From the NCBI GenBank assembly GCA_903882745.1, contig CAIRYG010000012.1, positions 62,001-126,000 on the forward strand: a DNA stretch of 64,000 nucleotides, given 5' to 3'. Origin of the DNA: an uncultured Gemmatimonadota bacterium. Lineage in GTDB: Bacteria > Gemmatimonadota > Gemmatimonadetes > Gemmatimonadales > Gemmatimonadaceae. Positions 38,942-47,928 of the stretch are shown here, one piece after another; position 1 is the stretch's first letter; every line of letters begins with the position of its first letter. Position numbers and translations under genes: made by a program. The notes below the pieces were generated by a model. That model did not search any database. It had not been told where the DNA came from and worked only from the letters and a program-made list of their open reading frames with translations.

Positions 38942-40188
38942 CCGACACTCCGCACGATCCGGCCCAAATCCAGCAGGCGCAAGCACTCATCGACCGGTAC
39001 GCGGCCGGCGATCGCTCAACCGCGCTTGCATTGCTCGCGCTCGTACGCCTAGCGGACGAGCAAGGCATCGCTGGCTACCACGACGTCGCCGTCGAGCTGC
39101 GCACTGCGTATCTCGATTCGCTGCGCGCCGAGGGGCGCGACGCGGACGCGGAGGCTGGTCGCGTGAGCTTGGACGAAGTTCGGGCGCTCCTCGCAACCAC
39201 CATTGTTCCGCGTTTGACCAGCGCGAATGTGGTGCGTTTGCTCGAGGCACCGGCAGGCAATCCCGCCGGTGCGCGATTACAGGTGCTCCCGTTGGCTTGG
39301 GAGGCGATCCGCCCAGTCCGCGGTGAACTGCTCACCGGCCTCAGTCATACCGGGGAACACCCGCTGTCTCGGCGATCGTCAGGCACCACGCCGCAGCACC
39401 CGGCGGGAACGGGGAGCGTCCTTGAAGCCCGAGGCCTCGTAAAGACGTACCGCAAACGCAACGTGGTCAACGACGTGAATATCGCGTTGCGCCAAGGGGA
39501 GATTGTGGGCCTCCTCGGACCAAACGGCGCCGGCAAGACCACGACGTTCTACATGATCGTTGGTCTTATTCCCCCCGCCTCTGGCCAAATCCTCTACGAC
39601 CAAGAGGACATTACCGCCATGCCGATGTACCAACGTGCTCGGCGTGGTATCGGCTATCTGTCGCAGGAACCGTCAATCTTTCGCAAACTGACGGTCGAAG
39701 AGAACATCCTCGCGATTCTCGAAACGCTGGACCTGAGTCGGGCCGAGCGCGAGGCAAAGCTCGAGACGCTCTTGAGCGAGCTGAACATCAAGCATCTGCG
39801 CAAAAGCAAGGCATTCGCCCTCTCGGGGGGCGAGCGGCGGCGTCTCGAGATTACCCGGGCGCTGGTAACGCAGCCCCGCTTTATGATGCTCGATGAGCCG
39901 TTCGCCGGCGTTGACCCGATTGCCGTGCACGACATCCAACAGATCGTCGCGGGGCTCAAGGATCGCGGCATCGGCGTGCTGATTTCCGACCACAACGTGG
40001 AGCAGACGCTCGATATCGTGGATCGCGCCTACATCATGTTCGACGGACAGGTCAAAGTGTCTGGATCCGTACGCGACCTGGTGTTCGACGATATTGTCGC
40101 GAAGAACTACCTGGGACCGACGCTCGCGGCGCGCCTGCGGGCGCGGTTCATTGCCGAACAGGACACGCCACCCCAGGGGTCGGTGTAA
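38938..40188 (+). CDS. lptB: LPS export ATPase LptB with a 160-residue N-terminal extension
   Basis: A 416-residue protein. Residues 160-416 are a full LptB ABC ATPase: Walker A GPNGAGKTTTF (194-204), Q-loop SQEPSIF, ALSGGERRRLEITRAL signature, Walker B FMMLDEPFAGVDPI and switch DHNV. E. coli LptB is about 240 residues. Residues 1-159 are a helical, Ala/Leu/Arg-rich region I do not recognise. The GTG start overlaps the lptA stop (GTGA), and no good start lies at the domain boundary, so the extension looks genuine. rpoN follows by TAATG, the usual lptB-rpoN pair. Confidence 0.9.
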   Translation: MTDTPHDPAQIQQAQALIDRYAAGDRSTALALLALVRLADEQGIAGYHDVAVELRTAYLDSLRAEGRDADAEAGRVSLDEVRALLATTIVPRLTSANVVRLLEAPAGNPAGARLQVLPLAWEAIRPVRGELLTGLSHTGEHPLSRRSSGTTPQHPAGTGSVLEARGLVKTYRKRNVVNDVNIALRQGEIVGLLGPNGAGKTTTFYMIVGLIPPASGQILYDQEDITAMPMYQRARRGIGYLSQEPSIFRKLTVEENILAILETLDLSRAEREAKLETLLSELNIKHLRKSKAFALSGGERRRLEITRALVTQPRFMMLDEPFAGVDPIAVHDIQQIVAGLKDRGIGVLISDHNVEQTLDIVDRAYIMFDGQVKVSGSVRDLVFDDIVAKNYLGPTLAARLRARFIAEQDTPPQGSV

Positions 40189-41759
40189 TGCGGGCAGGGC
40201 TCAGCCAGACCGCGAGGCTCGGGCAAGAGCTCAAGATCAATCCACGCCTGTACCAGGCGATGGATATGCTGTACATGCCGTTGCTCGATCTTCAAACGCA
40301 CTTGAAGACCGAACTCGAGATGAATCCGTTCCTCGAGCTCGATGAGGAAATGGAGGAGCTTGAGCGCGACGATGAACCAGCGGACGACGAGACGACTGAG
40401 GAGTCGGACTCCGCGGAGGGCGAAGAAACCGGTGCGGAGGACTCGGAACTCGGGGACGAGCCGGACCTCGACGGTCCCGACGACGCGCTTCCCTCTGACG
40501 AACCGCTTGAAGCGACGGCAGACGACGAGCCCGACTGGGACGCGTTGCTTGACGATAGCTACGAGAAGGAGAACGGCACCTCCGAGCCCGCCCAGGAGAC
40601 CTATGATCCGTTCGAGCGTGTCGCCGGAGCTGGCCAGTCGCTCTTGGATTCGCTGCGCGATCAGCTGGAGTACCTGAACCTCAAGCCACGTCAGCGTGTC
40701 ATTGCCGACGAAGTGCTCGGCAATCTCGACGAAGACGGCTTCCTGAACGCGACTTCAGACGAGATCGTTGCCTCGCTCAACGCGACGATTCGTACCGCCG
40801 CGGAAGCCATGGACCGCGACACCGACGATCTTCCCTATTACACGATCGCCGAAGCGGACGCGGCTATCACCCTGGTCCAAGGCCTCGAGCCTGCGGGCGT
40901 CGCGGCGCGCGATCTTCGCGAGTGCCTGCTGCTCCAGATCAAAGCGCTGGGACACGAGCATACGCTCGCCGCCCGGCTCGTGCGCGAGTACTTCGATGAG
41001 CTCGCGGCGCACCGATGGGGTGATCTCGCCAAGCGCCTAGGCGTCACGCCGCAGGAGGTGCAGGCCGCGTCTGACGAAATCGCGAAGCTCAACCCGAAGC
41101 CCACAGGGGCAGAGTCGAGTGGTCGCACCGATTACATCACCCCTGACTTTGTGGTGGAAAAAGTCGCCGGGGAGTATCTCGTTTTCATCAACGACGCGAA
41201 CCTGCCGCGCGTTCGGGTGAGCAAGATTTACCAAGAGATGGCGCGCGACAAAAAGAAATTCGACGCTGAACAAAAAGAGTTTGTCGCGGGCAAGCTGAAT
41301 GCGGCGCAGTGGCTCGTGTCCGCGATCGAACAGCGCCGACAGACGATGCTCAAGGTGATGACCTTCATTGTTGAACGGCAGCACGAGTTCTTTCAGAAGG
41401 GGGTCCAGTTTCTGAAGCCGCTCACGCTCCGCGAAGTGGCCGATGCGATTGGGATGCACGAATCGACGATCAGCCGTGTGACCAACGACAAGTACGCGCA
41501 GACACCGCGCGGCGTGCTTCCGCTCAAATACTTCTTCTCGTCCGGCCTCTCCACCGTGGACGGTGACGATGTCTCCGCACGCGGTATCAAGGCGACCATC
41601 GAATCGATGATCAAGGCGGAGGATGTGTTTAATCCCCTGACGGATCAGGCGATCGTCGAGCGACTCGAGTCAGAAGGGATTCAGATTGCCCGCCGCACCG
41701 TCGCGAAGTACCGGGACCAACTGGGCGTTCGTTCCGCCCGCATGAGGAAACGCGTATGA
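40188..41759 (+). CDS. rpoN: RNA polymerase sigma-54 factor
   Basis: A 523-residue alternative sigma factor. Region I (LSQTARLGQELKINPRLYQAMDMLYMPLLDLQTHLKTELEMNPFLEL) binds activators and core. An unusually long acidic region II spans about 50-130. The core-binding domain and the HTH LREVADAIGMHESTISRVTNDKY follow, ending with the RpoN box ARRTVAKYR. I found no convincing -24/-12 promoter in the window. Confidence 0.96.
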   Translation: MRAGLSQTARLGQELKINPRLYQAMDMLYMPLLDLQTHLKTELEMNPFLELDEEMEELERDDEPADDETTEESDSAEGEETGAEDSELGDEPDLDGPDDALPSDEPLEATADDEPDWDALLDDSYEKENGTSEPAQETYDPFERVAGAGQSLLDSLRDQLEYLNLKPRQRVIADEVLGNLDEDGFLNATSDEIVASLNATIRTAAEAMDRDTDDLPYYTIAEADAAITLVQGLEPAGVAARDLRECLLLQIKALGHEHTLAARLVREYFDELAAHRWGDLAKRLGVTPQEVQAASDEIAKLNPKPTGAESSGRTDYITPDFVVEKVAGEYLVFINDANLPRVRVSKIYQEMARDKKKFDAEQKEFVAGKLNAAQWLVSAIEQRRQTMLKVMTFIVERQHEFFQKGVQFLKPLTLREVADAIGMHESTISRVTNDKYAQTPRGVLPLKYFFSSGLSTVDGDDVSARGIKATIESMIKAEDVFNPLTDQAIVERLESEGIQIARRTVAKYRDQLGVRSARMRKRV

Positions 41760-42715
41760 TCGGCACCATCGACGCCCCGCACATCGACGTCTCTGTTCTC
41801 GTCCCCGCGAAAGACGAAGCGGAGAATCTCCCGCTGTTTTTGGAACTCTGTGAGGCCGCCTTCCGCGACGGACCTGCGGTCTACGAAGTCATCGTTGTCG
41901 ACGATGGATCTAAAGACGACACGCCGGCCGTCCTGATTGCACTCCAGGCCAAGTATCCATTTCTTCGCACGGTTCGACATCGGAGTCAGCGGGGCATCGC
42001 TGATGGGCTTCGATCTGGGTATCTCGCGTCGCGCGGCGATATCATGGTGTTCTACCCGGCCGATTTGCAGTTCAAGCCTGAGGACATCCCGCGACTCGTT
42101 GCCCCCATTTTGGCGGGTGAGTCCGACATGGTGACCGGCTATAAGCAGGGCGTGTACGAGAAGGCCTTTGTGTCGGGCATTTACAATGGCCTGAGCCGGT
42201 CATTGTTCAACGTGCCGGTTCGCGATCTGAACAATGTGAAGGCGTATCGTCGCGAGATCATGGACGCACAACCGGTGCGGCCAGACTGGCACCGCTTCAT
42301 GATTGTTCTCGCCCACGCGCAGGGCTACACGGTCACCGAAATCCCTGTGCCGCTTTATCCGCGCAACGCGGGAAAGTCGAAGTTCGGCCTGTCGCGCATC
42401 CCGATTGGCGTGCTCGACATGATTTCGGTCTGGTTCGAACTGCGGTTCGGCCAGAAGCCGCTGTTGGCCTTCGGTATGCTCGGTGCGGCGCTCTTCGCAG
42501 TCGGCCTGCTTGCTGGTCTGGTCGCGGTGATCCTGCTGTTCACACAGGGAGTCGGGCAGCGCTCGGTGTGGACGGTCATTCAGACGTGTTTGATTCTCGG
42601 ATCCATCTTTTTCTCCACCGGAATTATTGGCGAGCAGATTGCTGTCCTGCGCGCCGAGCAGCGTGAACTCCGCCGCACGGTCGACGAGCAGCGGCGCGAG
42701 GGGAAGGGGCGCTGA
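41756..42715 (+). CDS. GT2 family glycosyltransferase (polyprenyl-phosphate type)
   Basis: A 319-residue GT-A enzyme: SVLVPAKDEAENLP, EVIVVDDGSKDDTP, VFYPADLQFKPEDIP in place of a DxD motif, and a conserved RNAGKSKFGLSRI loop. Two C-terminal helices (about 240-300) and a basic coiled tail follow. The layout resembles DPM1/ArnC/GtrB enzymes that load a sugar onto polyprenyl phosphate. Sugar and target are unknown. ATGA overlap with rpoN. Confidence 0.85.
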   Translation: MIGTIDAPHIDVSVLVPAKDEAENLPLFLELCEAAFRDGPAVYEVIVVDDGSKDDTPAVLIALQAKYPFLRTVRHRSQRGIADGLRSGYLASRGDIMVFYPADLQFKPEDIPRLVAPILAGESDMVTGYKQGVYEKAFVSGIYNGLSRSLFNVPVRDLNNVKAYRREIMDAQPVRPDWHRFMIVLAHAQGYTVTEIPVPLYPRNAGKSKFGLSRIPIGVLDMISVWFELRFGQKPLLAFGMLGAALFAVGLLAGLVAVILLFTQGVGQRSVWTVIQTCLILGSIFFSTGIIGEQIAVLRAEQRELRRTVDEQRREGKGR

Positions 42716-43881
42716 ACCAGCCCCCGCTGCATGCGCTGTGGATCGCGCATTCCTTCCCGCGCTTCTCGGGCGACATTGCCGGGAATTTCTTGTTGCGTCT
42801 TGCCGTCGCTGTGCAGGCGAACGGCGTGCGTGTTACGGTGGTGGTCCCCTCCGCCGCAGGACTCGACGCCGAATCTGTGATCGACGGCGTGGCCGTGCGG
42901 CGGTATCGGTACGCACCGCGCGCGTGGGAGACGCTCGCCTACACCGGCACGATGGCGTCGCAAGCATCTGGACTCCGAGGACTCGCGGCGCTTGCCGGAC
43001 TCGTGACTGCAGGATCGTTTGCGCTTCGGAAGGCGATCGCGCACGACGCCCCGAACCTTGTGCATGCGCACTGGTGGTTTCCGGGAGGCCTGAGTGCCAT
43101 CGCGAGCACTGGGAACACGCCGCTGGTGACGACACTGCACGGCTCTGATGTCCGGCTGGCGAAAGGCCGGTCCGTCGCCGTTGGCCTGATGCGACGGGTG
43201 CTGAATCGATCGGCCCGCGTCAGCGCGGTGTCGGAATATCTGGCGCGCGAAGTTGCGTCCATGAGTCCGGGGCAGGACGTGCAGGTGGCTCCAATGCCGA
43301 TCGATCTCACCCTCTTCACTCCAGTGGAATCGGCCGCCGATCGGGCGCGGTTCCTCTTTGTCGGTCGGCTCAACGCACAGAAGGGGGTCGCGGACCTCCT
43401 GCACGCATTGGCTCGGTGCGAGCCGACCACAACGCTTGATATCGTCGGTGATGGTGAAGCCGCCGCGACCTTGCGCGCATTAGCCGTTACCCTCGGGGTT
43501 AGCGATCGCGTGACGTGGCACGGCGTGCGTGCACAGGCCGAGCTGCCCGCGCTGTATCGTCGCGCCACGGCGTTGGTAGTGCCCAGTGACAAGGAAGGGC
43601 TCGGGCTCGTGGCCGTCGAGGCTGCCTGCTGCGGAGCCCCGACCATCGCGTACGACGGCGGCGGGATCACCGATGTGGTGCATGGCCCTGACGTCGGGTG
43701 GCTCGTAGCTCCGGGCAACATCTCCGCACTTGCGGAAGCAATGTCTGAAGCCGTGGCGAATCCTGCGGAGCGGAACCGGCGCGGGGCGGCCGCTCGCGCG
43801 CGTATGCACGAACGATTCGACCCCGCCAGCGCAGCCAAGCGGTACGTCGACCTGTATCGTCAGGTGCTGAAGCATGCTTAG
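42712..43881 (+). CDS. GT4 family glycosyltransferase, likely CTG start
   Basis: A 389-residue GT-B enzyme. The first strand and Gly loop are LHALWIAHSFPRFSGDIAGNFL, upstream of the track's TTG at 42790. In that frame no ATG, GTG or TTG lies between 42790 and an upstream TGA (42664). CTG 42712 overlaps the previous stop (CTGA) and follows GGGGAAGGGG, so it is the best start. The C-terminal domain has FVGRLNAQKGVADLLHAL and the EX7E motif in SDKEGLGLVAVEAACCGAP. It probably adds a hexose to an envelope glycan. Confidence 0.85.
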   Translation: MNQPPLHALWIAHSFPRFSGDIAGNFLLRLAVAVQANGVRVTVVVPSAAGLDAESVIDGVAVRRYRYAPRAWETLAYTGTMASQASGLRGLAALAGLVTAGSFALRKAIAHDAPNLVHAHWWFPGGLSAIASTGNTPLVTTLHGSDVRLAKGRSVAVGLMRRVLNRSARVSAVSEYLAREVASMSPGQDVQVAPMPIDLTLFTPVESAADRARFLFVGRLNAQKGVADLLHALARCEPTTTLDIVGDGEAAATLRALAVTLGVSDRVTWHGVRAQAELPALYRRATALVVPSDKEGLGLVAVEAACCGAPTIAYDGGGITDVVHGPDVGWLVAPGNISALAEAMSEAVANPAERNRRGAAARARMHERFDPASAAKRYVDLYRQVLKHA

Positions 43882-44791
43882 AACGAAATGGGGTCGCGCC
43901 CTGAGTATTGTGCTCGTGACCGCCGTGCTCTGGTTCTTCGGGCGGAATTTGCTCGAGCAGCGCGCCGCGATTGGCGCGCGGTGGAACGAACTGCACCCGG
44001 CGTGGGGACTCTTGGCCCTCTCGGGCCTGGTTGTGCTGGTGAGCTACGCCGTACTCATCGAAACCTGGCGTCGCACTGTCGTCGCCTGGGGCGCCAACAT
44101 TAGCTGGGGCACGGCCGCACGCATCTGGTTTGTAAGCAATCTGGGCAAGTACGTCCCAGGGAAGGTGTGGCAGATTGGGGCGATGAGCTTGTTAGCCGAG
44201 CAGAGCGGGGTACCCGCCGTGGCCGCCGTTGGGTCATCGCTGGTGGTGAATCTCGTGAACTTGTTGGCGGGAATGCTTGTCGTGCTATTGACCGCTGCAC
44301 AGCTGATACCGGGTGCGAGTGTCGTGCCAATGCTCGGGATCGCCACCGTGCTCGCCGTTGCGACTCCGTGGCTCCTCCCGTGGCTCGCAACGCTTGCCTC
44401 CGCGGTGCTCCGGAAACCGATTGCGAAGCCCAAGGTGCCGCCGTCGGCAATTTTCGTGGCCCTCGTGGGGTGTATGGTCGCGTGGGCCCTGTACGGTGTG
44501 GCCTTCCAGCTCCTCGCCGCAGCGCTCTTTGGCTCGACCAGTGGCACGACGGCGTCCTACATCGCAGTTTTCACTCTGTCGTATCTCGCAGGATATGTCT
44601 TTCTGTTTGCGCCCGGAGGCATCGGGGCACGGGAGGATGTCCTGCAACGCCTTCTCGCAGCCACGGCGTTGCATCCCGTTCCGGACGCGCTGCTGCTGAT
44701 TGTCGTGTCACGACTCTGGCTCACGGTGCTCGAGGCCGCGCCAGGGCTCCTGTTACTCGCGTTTCGTCGTTCCACTCCGCCTACTTCCTGA
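43874..44791 (+). CDS. Flippase-like membrane protein (LPG-synthase TM / UPF0104 family)
   Basis: A 305-residue polytopic protein with about eight helices. Motifs of the lysylphosphatidylglycerol-synthetase membrane domain/AglD family are visible: WFVSNLGKYVPGKVWQIGAM, a helix-rich core and LFAPGGIGAREDVLQRLLA. The family is proposed to move or handle lipid-linked substrates. It overlaps the GT4 gene by 8 nt, so it probably acts in the same glycan pathway. Confidence 0.82.
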   Translation: MLRTKWGRALSIVLVTAVLWFFGRNLLEQRAAIGARWNELHPAWGLLALSGLVVLVSYAVLIETWRRTVVAWGANISWGTAARIWFVSNLGKYVPGKVWQIGAMSLLAEQSGVPAVAAVGSSLVVNLVNLLAGMLVVLLTAAQLIPGASVVPMLGIATVLAVATPWLLPWLATLASAVLRKPIAKPKVPPSAIFVALVGCMVAWALYGVAFQLLAAALFGSTSGTTASYIAVFTLSYLAGYVFLFAPGGIGAREDVLQRLLAATALHPVPDALLLIVVSRLWLTVLEAAPGLLLLAFRRSTPPTS

Positions 44792-44798
44792 CCCGCGC

Positions 44799-47204
44799 AT
44801 GGCTCGCACGCCCGTCTCCTCCGCGACGACCTCCGAAGCTCCCGCAACACCGCCTTTCGCCACCGCTTGGGCCGCACTGGTGTACGCGCTCTGCGCCCTG
44901 TCGCTCGCATGGCCCGTGCTCACCGGCAAGTTCCTCGGCAATGTCAACAGCGATCAGTACCTCGCCGGCTACGCCTTCCGCGAGTTTGCCGCGAGCTACT
45001 TCAAGGCGCACGGGTCAATCCCGCAGTGGAACCCGTACCTCTTTGGCGGGATGCCGTTCATCGCGGCCATGCACGGCGACATTTTTTACCCGACTTTCCT
45101 GCTCCGCCTGATCATGCCGGTAGGCGCGGCTATGGCGTGGGGAATGATTCTGCATTTCTTCTTGTCCGGCTTAGCCACGTACTGGTTCCTGCGACAGGCC
45201 GCACGCCTGTCCTTCTTCGCAGCAGTCGTTGGCGGCGTTGCCTATATGATGAGCGGCCAGGTATCCTCGCTCGTTTCAGCCGGACATGACGGCAAGCTGT
45301 TCGTCTCGGCGCTCTTCCCTGTGGTGCTGCTTGTGATCACGTGGGGAATGCGCGACGGCAAGCGCTGGGCCTGGGGCGTACTCTCGCTGCTCGTCGGGCT
45401 CGCCGTGCTCACCCCGCATCCACAACTGCTGCAGTACTTGCTGCTCACCGCCGGCGCCTACGCGCTCTTTCTGGCCTTCACCGGCGAAGGCCAGGAAAAG
45501 CTCAGCACCAACGTCGCGATTCAGCGGCTTGCCTGTGCCTTGGGCGCAGTGCTGCTCGGCGCGGCGATAGGCGCGATCCAGTATCTCCCTGTTCGTGAGT
45601 ATGTCGCGTTTTCGCCCCGCGCTGGTGGCCGCGACTATGCCTACTCAACCTCCTTCTCGCTCCCGCTGGAAGAGATCATCAACACGTACCTGCCGCAGTT
45701 CTCCGGAATCTTGGATGCCTATTGGGGACGCAACGGCATTCATTTTCATAGCGAGTACGCCGGCGCTGCGGTGCTGATGTTGGCCGTTGCTGGACTCGGC
45801 GGCTGGGCTGGTGCGCGCAAGCGGTTCGCGTGGTTCTGGATCGCGACCTTCGGGGTCACGCTCTTCTGGGCGCTCGGTGAGTTCACCCCGTTCTATCAGC
45901 TCGTGTACGCGATTGTCCCAGGGACCAAGTTCTTCCGCGCCCCGATGACCATCATGTACGTGAACAGCTTTGCGCTCGCGACACTCGCTGGACTCGGCAC
46001 CGAGAAGTTCCTCACGGGAGGGAAGGGGACCAAGTTCGCCCTCACCTGGATCGGCGTGGCGGCTGGTATTGCCGCCTTCGCGATGGTCGGCGGCTTTACC
46101 GCCATCGGAAATGCGGTGGCGGTGCGCCCTGAGTTCGCCGAGCGTGTGGATGCCAATGCTGATGCGGTCCGACTGGGCGCGCTCCGGTCGCTGTTCTTTG
46201 TCGCAGCCGCAGCCGGCGTTTTGTATGCGCTCGCCAAGCAGAAGCTGAGCGGCACTTTGGCTGGATGGGCGCTGGTGGCAGTGACCGCGGTCGATCTCTT
46301 TAGCGTCGAGCGGCTGTACTGGGATTTCACCAAGCCGGCCAATGAGCTCTTCGCCACCGACAAGGCGCTCGACCTGCTCAAGAGCGAAGCGCAGCCGACG
46401 CGCGTGATTGCCTTTATGCTGCCAACGTTCCCCGGCGCGCGTCGCGATCCGTTCCTCGAAGCCGATGGGTTGATGACCCACCGGATCCGCCAGTCGATCA
46501 TTGGCTACCACGGCAATGAGCTCGGCCGCTATCAACAGTTCGACGGTAAGGATCAGGGCTATGACCAGATGGGGAACCCAACCTTCTGGGCGCTCAGCAA
46601 CTCTGGGTACCTGCTCACCAACACCGACTCGCTCCCCATTCCGGGGGCAACGGTGCTGGTACGCGGCACAAAGAACGCCGCGGGCACCCCGGTCTCACTC
46701 TTCAAGCTCCCCGGCGACCACTCGCTCGCGTGGGTCGCTCCGGCCATCATGAAGTTCCCCGATCCCGCGGTGCTCGAGGCCGTGAAATCGGCCAACTTCC
46801 CGACGCGCAGCATCGCACTCTTTGACACCTCCTCCAAGGTTGCCGCAGTACAGGTCACCACGCCCCCGGCTCCGCTCGCGATCACCACGAATGTGACCAC
46901 CTACGACGCCGGGCACATTGCACTGACCCTAAGCGCGCCCGCTCCCAAGGGCTCCGCCCTGGTGGTCAGCGAGAACTATTATCCTGGCTGGCATGTGACC
47001 ATCGACGGCAAGCCGGGGAACGTTGAGCGCGCAGATTACGTACTCATGGGTATCTCCCTTCCTGAGGGCGCCAAGTCCGTGGAACTCACCTTCGACAGCG
47101 ACAGCTACAAGACCGGCAAGACCGTCACCTATGTGGCGATCCTGCTTTCACTGCTCGCAGCTCTTGGCGGCGCCGTGACCGGACGACGGACGGGTACGGC
47201 CTGA
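44799..47204 (+). CDS. YfhO-type large membrane protein (GT-C-like)
   Basis: An 801-residue membrane protein: an N-terminal loop with NSDQYLAGYAFREF and PQWNPYLFGGMPFIAAMHGDIFYP, about a dozen helices, then a soluble C-terminal domain ending with YYPGWHVTIDGKPGNVERADYVLMGISLPEGAKSVELTF and a final helix. This layout matches YfhO proteins, which resemble GT-C glycosyltransferases using polyprenyl-phosphate sugars. Start ATG 44799; the 44700 track start is in the preceding gene. A polyprenyl-phosphate-hexose synthase follows after 1 nt. Confidence 0.87.
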   Translation: MARTPVSSATTSEAPATPPFATAWAALVYALCALSLAWPVLTGKFLGNVNSDQYLAGYAFREFAASYFKAHGSIPQWNPYLFGGMPFIAAMHGDIFYPTFLLRLIMPVGAAMAWGMILHFFLSGLATYWFLRQAARLSFFAAVVGGVAYMMSGQVSSLVSAGHDGKLFVSALFPVVLLVITWGMRDGKRWAWGVLSLLVGLAVLTPHPQLLQYLLLTAGAYALFLAFTGEGQEKLSTNVAIQRLACALGAVLLGAAIGAIQYLPVREYVAFSPRAGGRDYAYSTSFSLPLEEIINTYLPQFSGILDAYWGRNGIHFHSEYAGAAVLMLAVAGLGGWAGARKRFAWFWIATFGVTLFWALGEFTPFYQLVYAIVPGTKFFRAPMTIMYVNSFALATLAGLGTEKFLTGGKGTKFALTWIGVAAGIAAFAMVGGFTAIGNAVAVRPEFAERVDANADAVRLGALRSLFFVAAAAGVLYALAKQKLSGTLAGWALVAVTAVDLFSVERLYWDFTKPANELFATDKALDLLKSEAQPTRVIAFMLPTFPGARRDPFLEADGLMTHRIRQSIIGYHGNELGRYQQFDGKDQGYDQMGNPTFWALSNSGYLLTNTDSLPIPGATVLVRGTKNAAGTPVSLFKLPGDHSLAWVAPAIMKFPDPAVLEAVKSANFPTRSIALFDTSSKVAAVQVTTPPAPLAITTNVTTYDAGHIALTLSAPAPKGSALVVSENYYPGWHVTIDGKPGNVERADYVLMGISLPEGAKSVELTFDSDSYKTGKTVTYVAILLSLLAALGGAVTGRRTGTA

Positions 47205-47205
47205 G

Positions 47206-47928
47206 ATGGCAGACAAGGCGCTCGTAATCGTCCCGACCTATAACGAGAAGGAGAACATCCGCTCGTTGATCGATGCGGTGCTCCCAAAGGACGAGCGCAT
47301 CGAAATGTTGATCGTCGACGACAAATCCCCGGACGGTACGGGCGATATTGTCGAGGCCGTCAGCCGTGAGAACCCGCGCGTCCATCTCATGCGCCGCCCG
47401 GGGAAACTGGGCCTTGGGACGGCCTATCGGGACGGCTTCGGCTGGGCCTTGGCCCGCGACTACGAGTACATCTTTGAGATGGACGCCGACTTCTCCCATG
47501 ACCCGGCGCATCTCCCGCAGTTCCTCGAGGCCGCCCAACGGGCCGACTTCGTCCTGGGCTCTCGCTATTTGGACGGCCGAGTGACGGTGGTGAACTGGCC
47601 TATGTCGCGGCTGCTGCTCAGCTACTTCGCGAACGTGTACGTCCGAATCGTGACTGGGATGAAGCTTTGGGACGCCACGGGCGGCTTCAAGTGCTTCCAC
47701 CGCCGGGTGCTGGAGTCCATTGACCTGGCCGACGTCAGATCGAACGGCTACGGGTTCCAAATTGAGATGAGCTTCCGGGCCTTCGCGAAGGGGTTCCGGT
47801 GCGTTGAGATCCCCATTGTCTTTGCCGACCGCACCCTTGGGCAGTCCAAAATGAACAAGGGAATCGTTCGCGAGGCGGTCACCATGGTTTGGCGCCTCCG
47901 TTTCTGGGGGATGACCGGACGCCTGTGA
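47206..47928 (+). CDS. Polyprenol monophosphomannose synthase-like GT2
   Basis: A 240-residue GT-A enzyme: ALVIVPTYNEKENIRSLI, LIVDDKSPDGTGDIV, MDADFSHDP (DxD), GSRYLDGR, and the ATGGFKCFHRRVLE and SNGYGFQIEMSFRA blocks typical of dolichol/polyprenol-phosphate mannose synthases. It has no membrane domain. It likely charges polyprenyl phosphate for the upstream YfhO-type transferase; mannose versus glucose cannot be told. GTGA overlap with dapF. Confidence 0.9.
   Translation: MADKALVIVPTYNEKENIRSLIDAVLPKDERIEMLIVDDKSPDGTGDIVEAVSRENPRVHLMRRPGKLGLGTAYRDGFGWALARDYEYIFEMDADFSHDPAHLPQFLEAAQRADFVLGSRYLDGRVTVVNWPMSRLLLSYFANVYVRIVTGMKLWDATGGFKCFHRRVLESIDLADVRSNGYGFQIEMSFRAFAKGFRCVEIPIVFADRTLGQSKMNKGIVREAVTMVWRLRFWGMTGRL

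Noticed and set aside
42790-43881. TTG 42790 as the GT4 start
   Set aside because: It removes the conserved first strand and Gly-rich loop of the GT-B fold that is encoded in frame just upstream.
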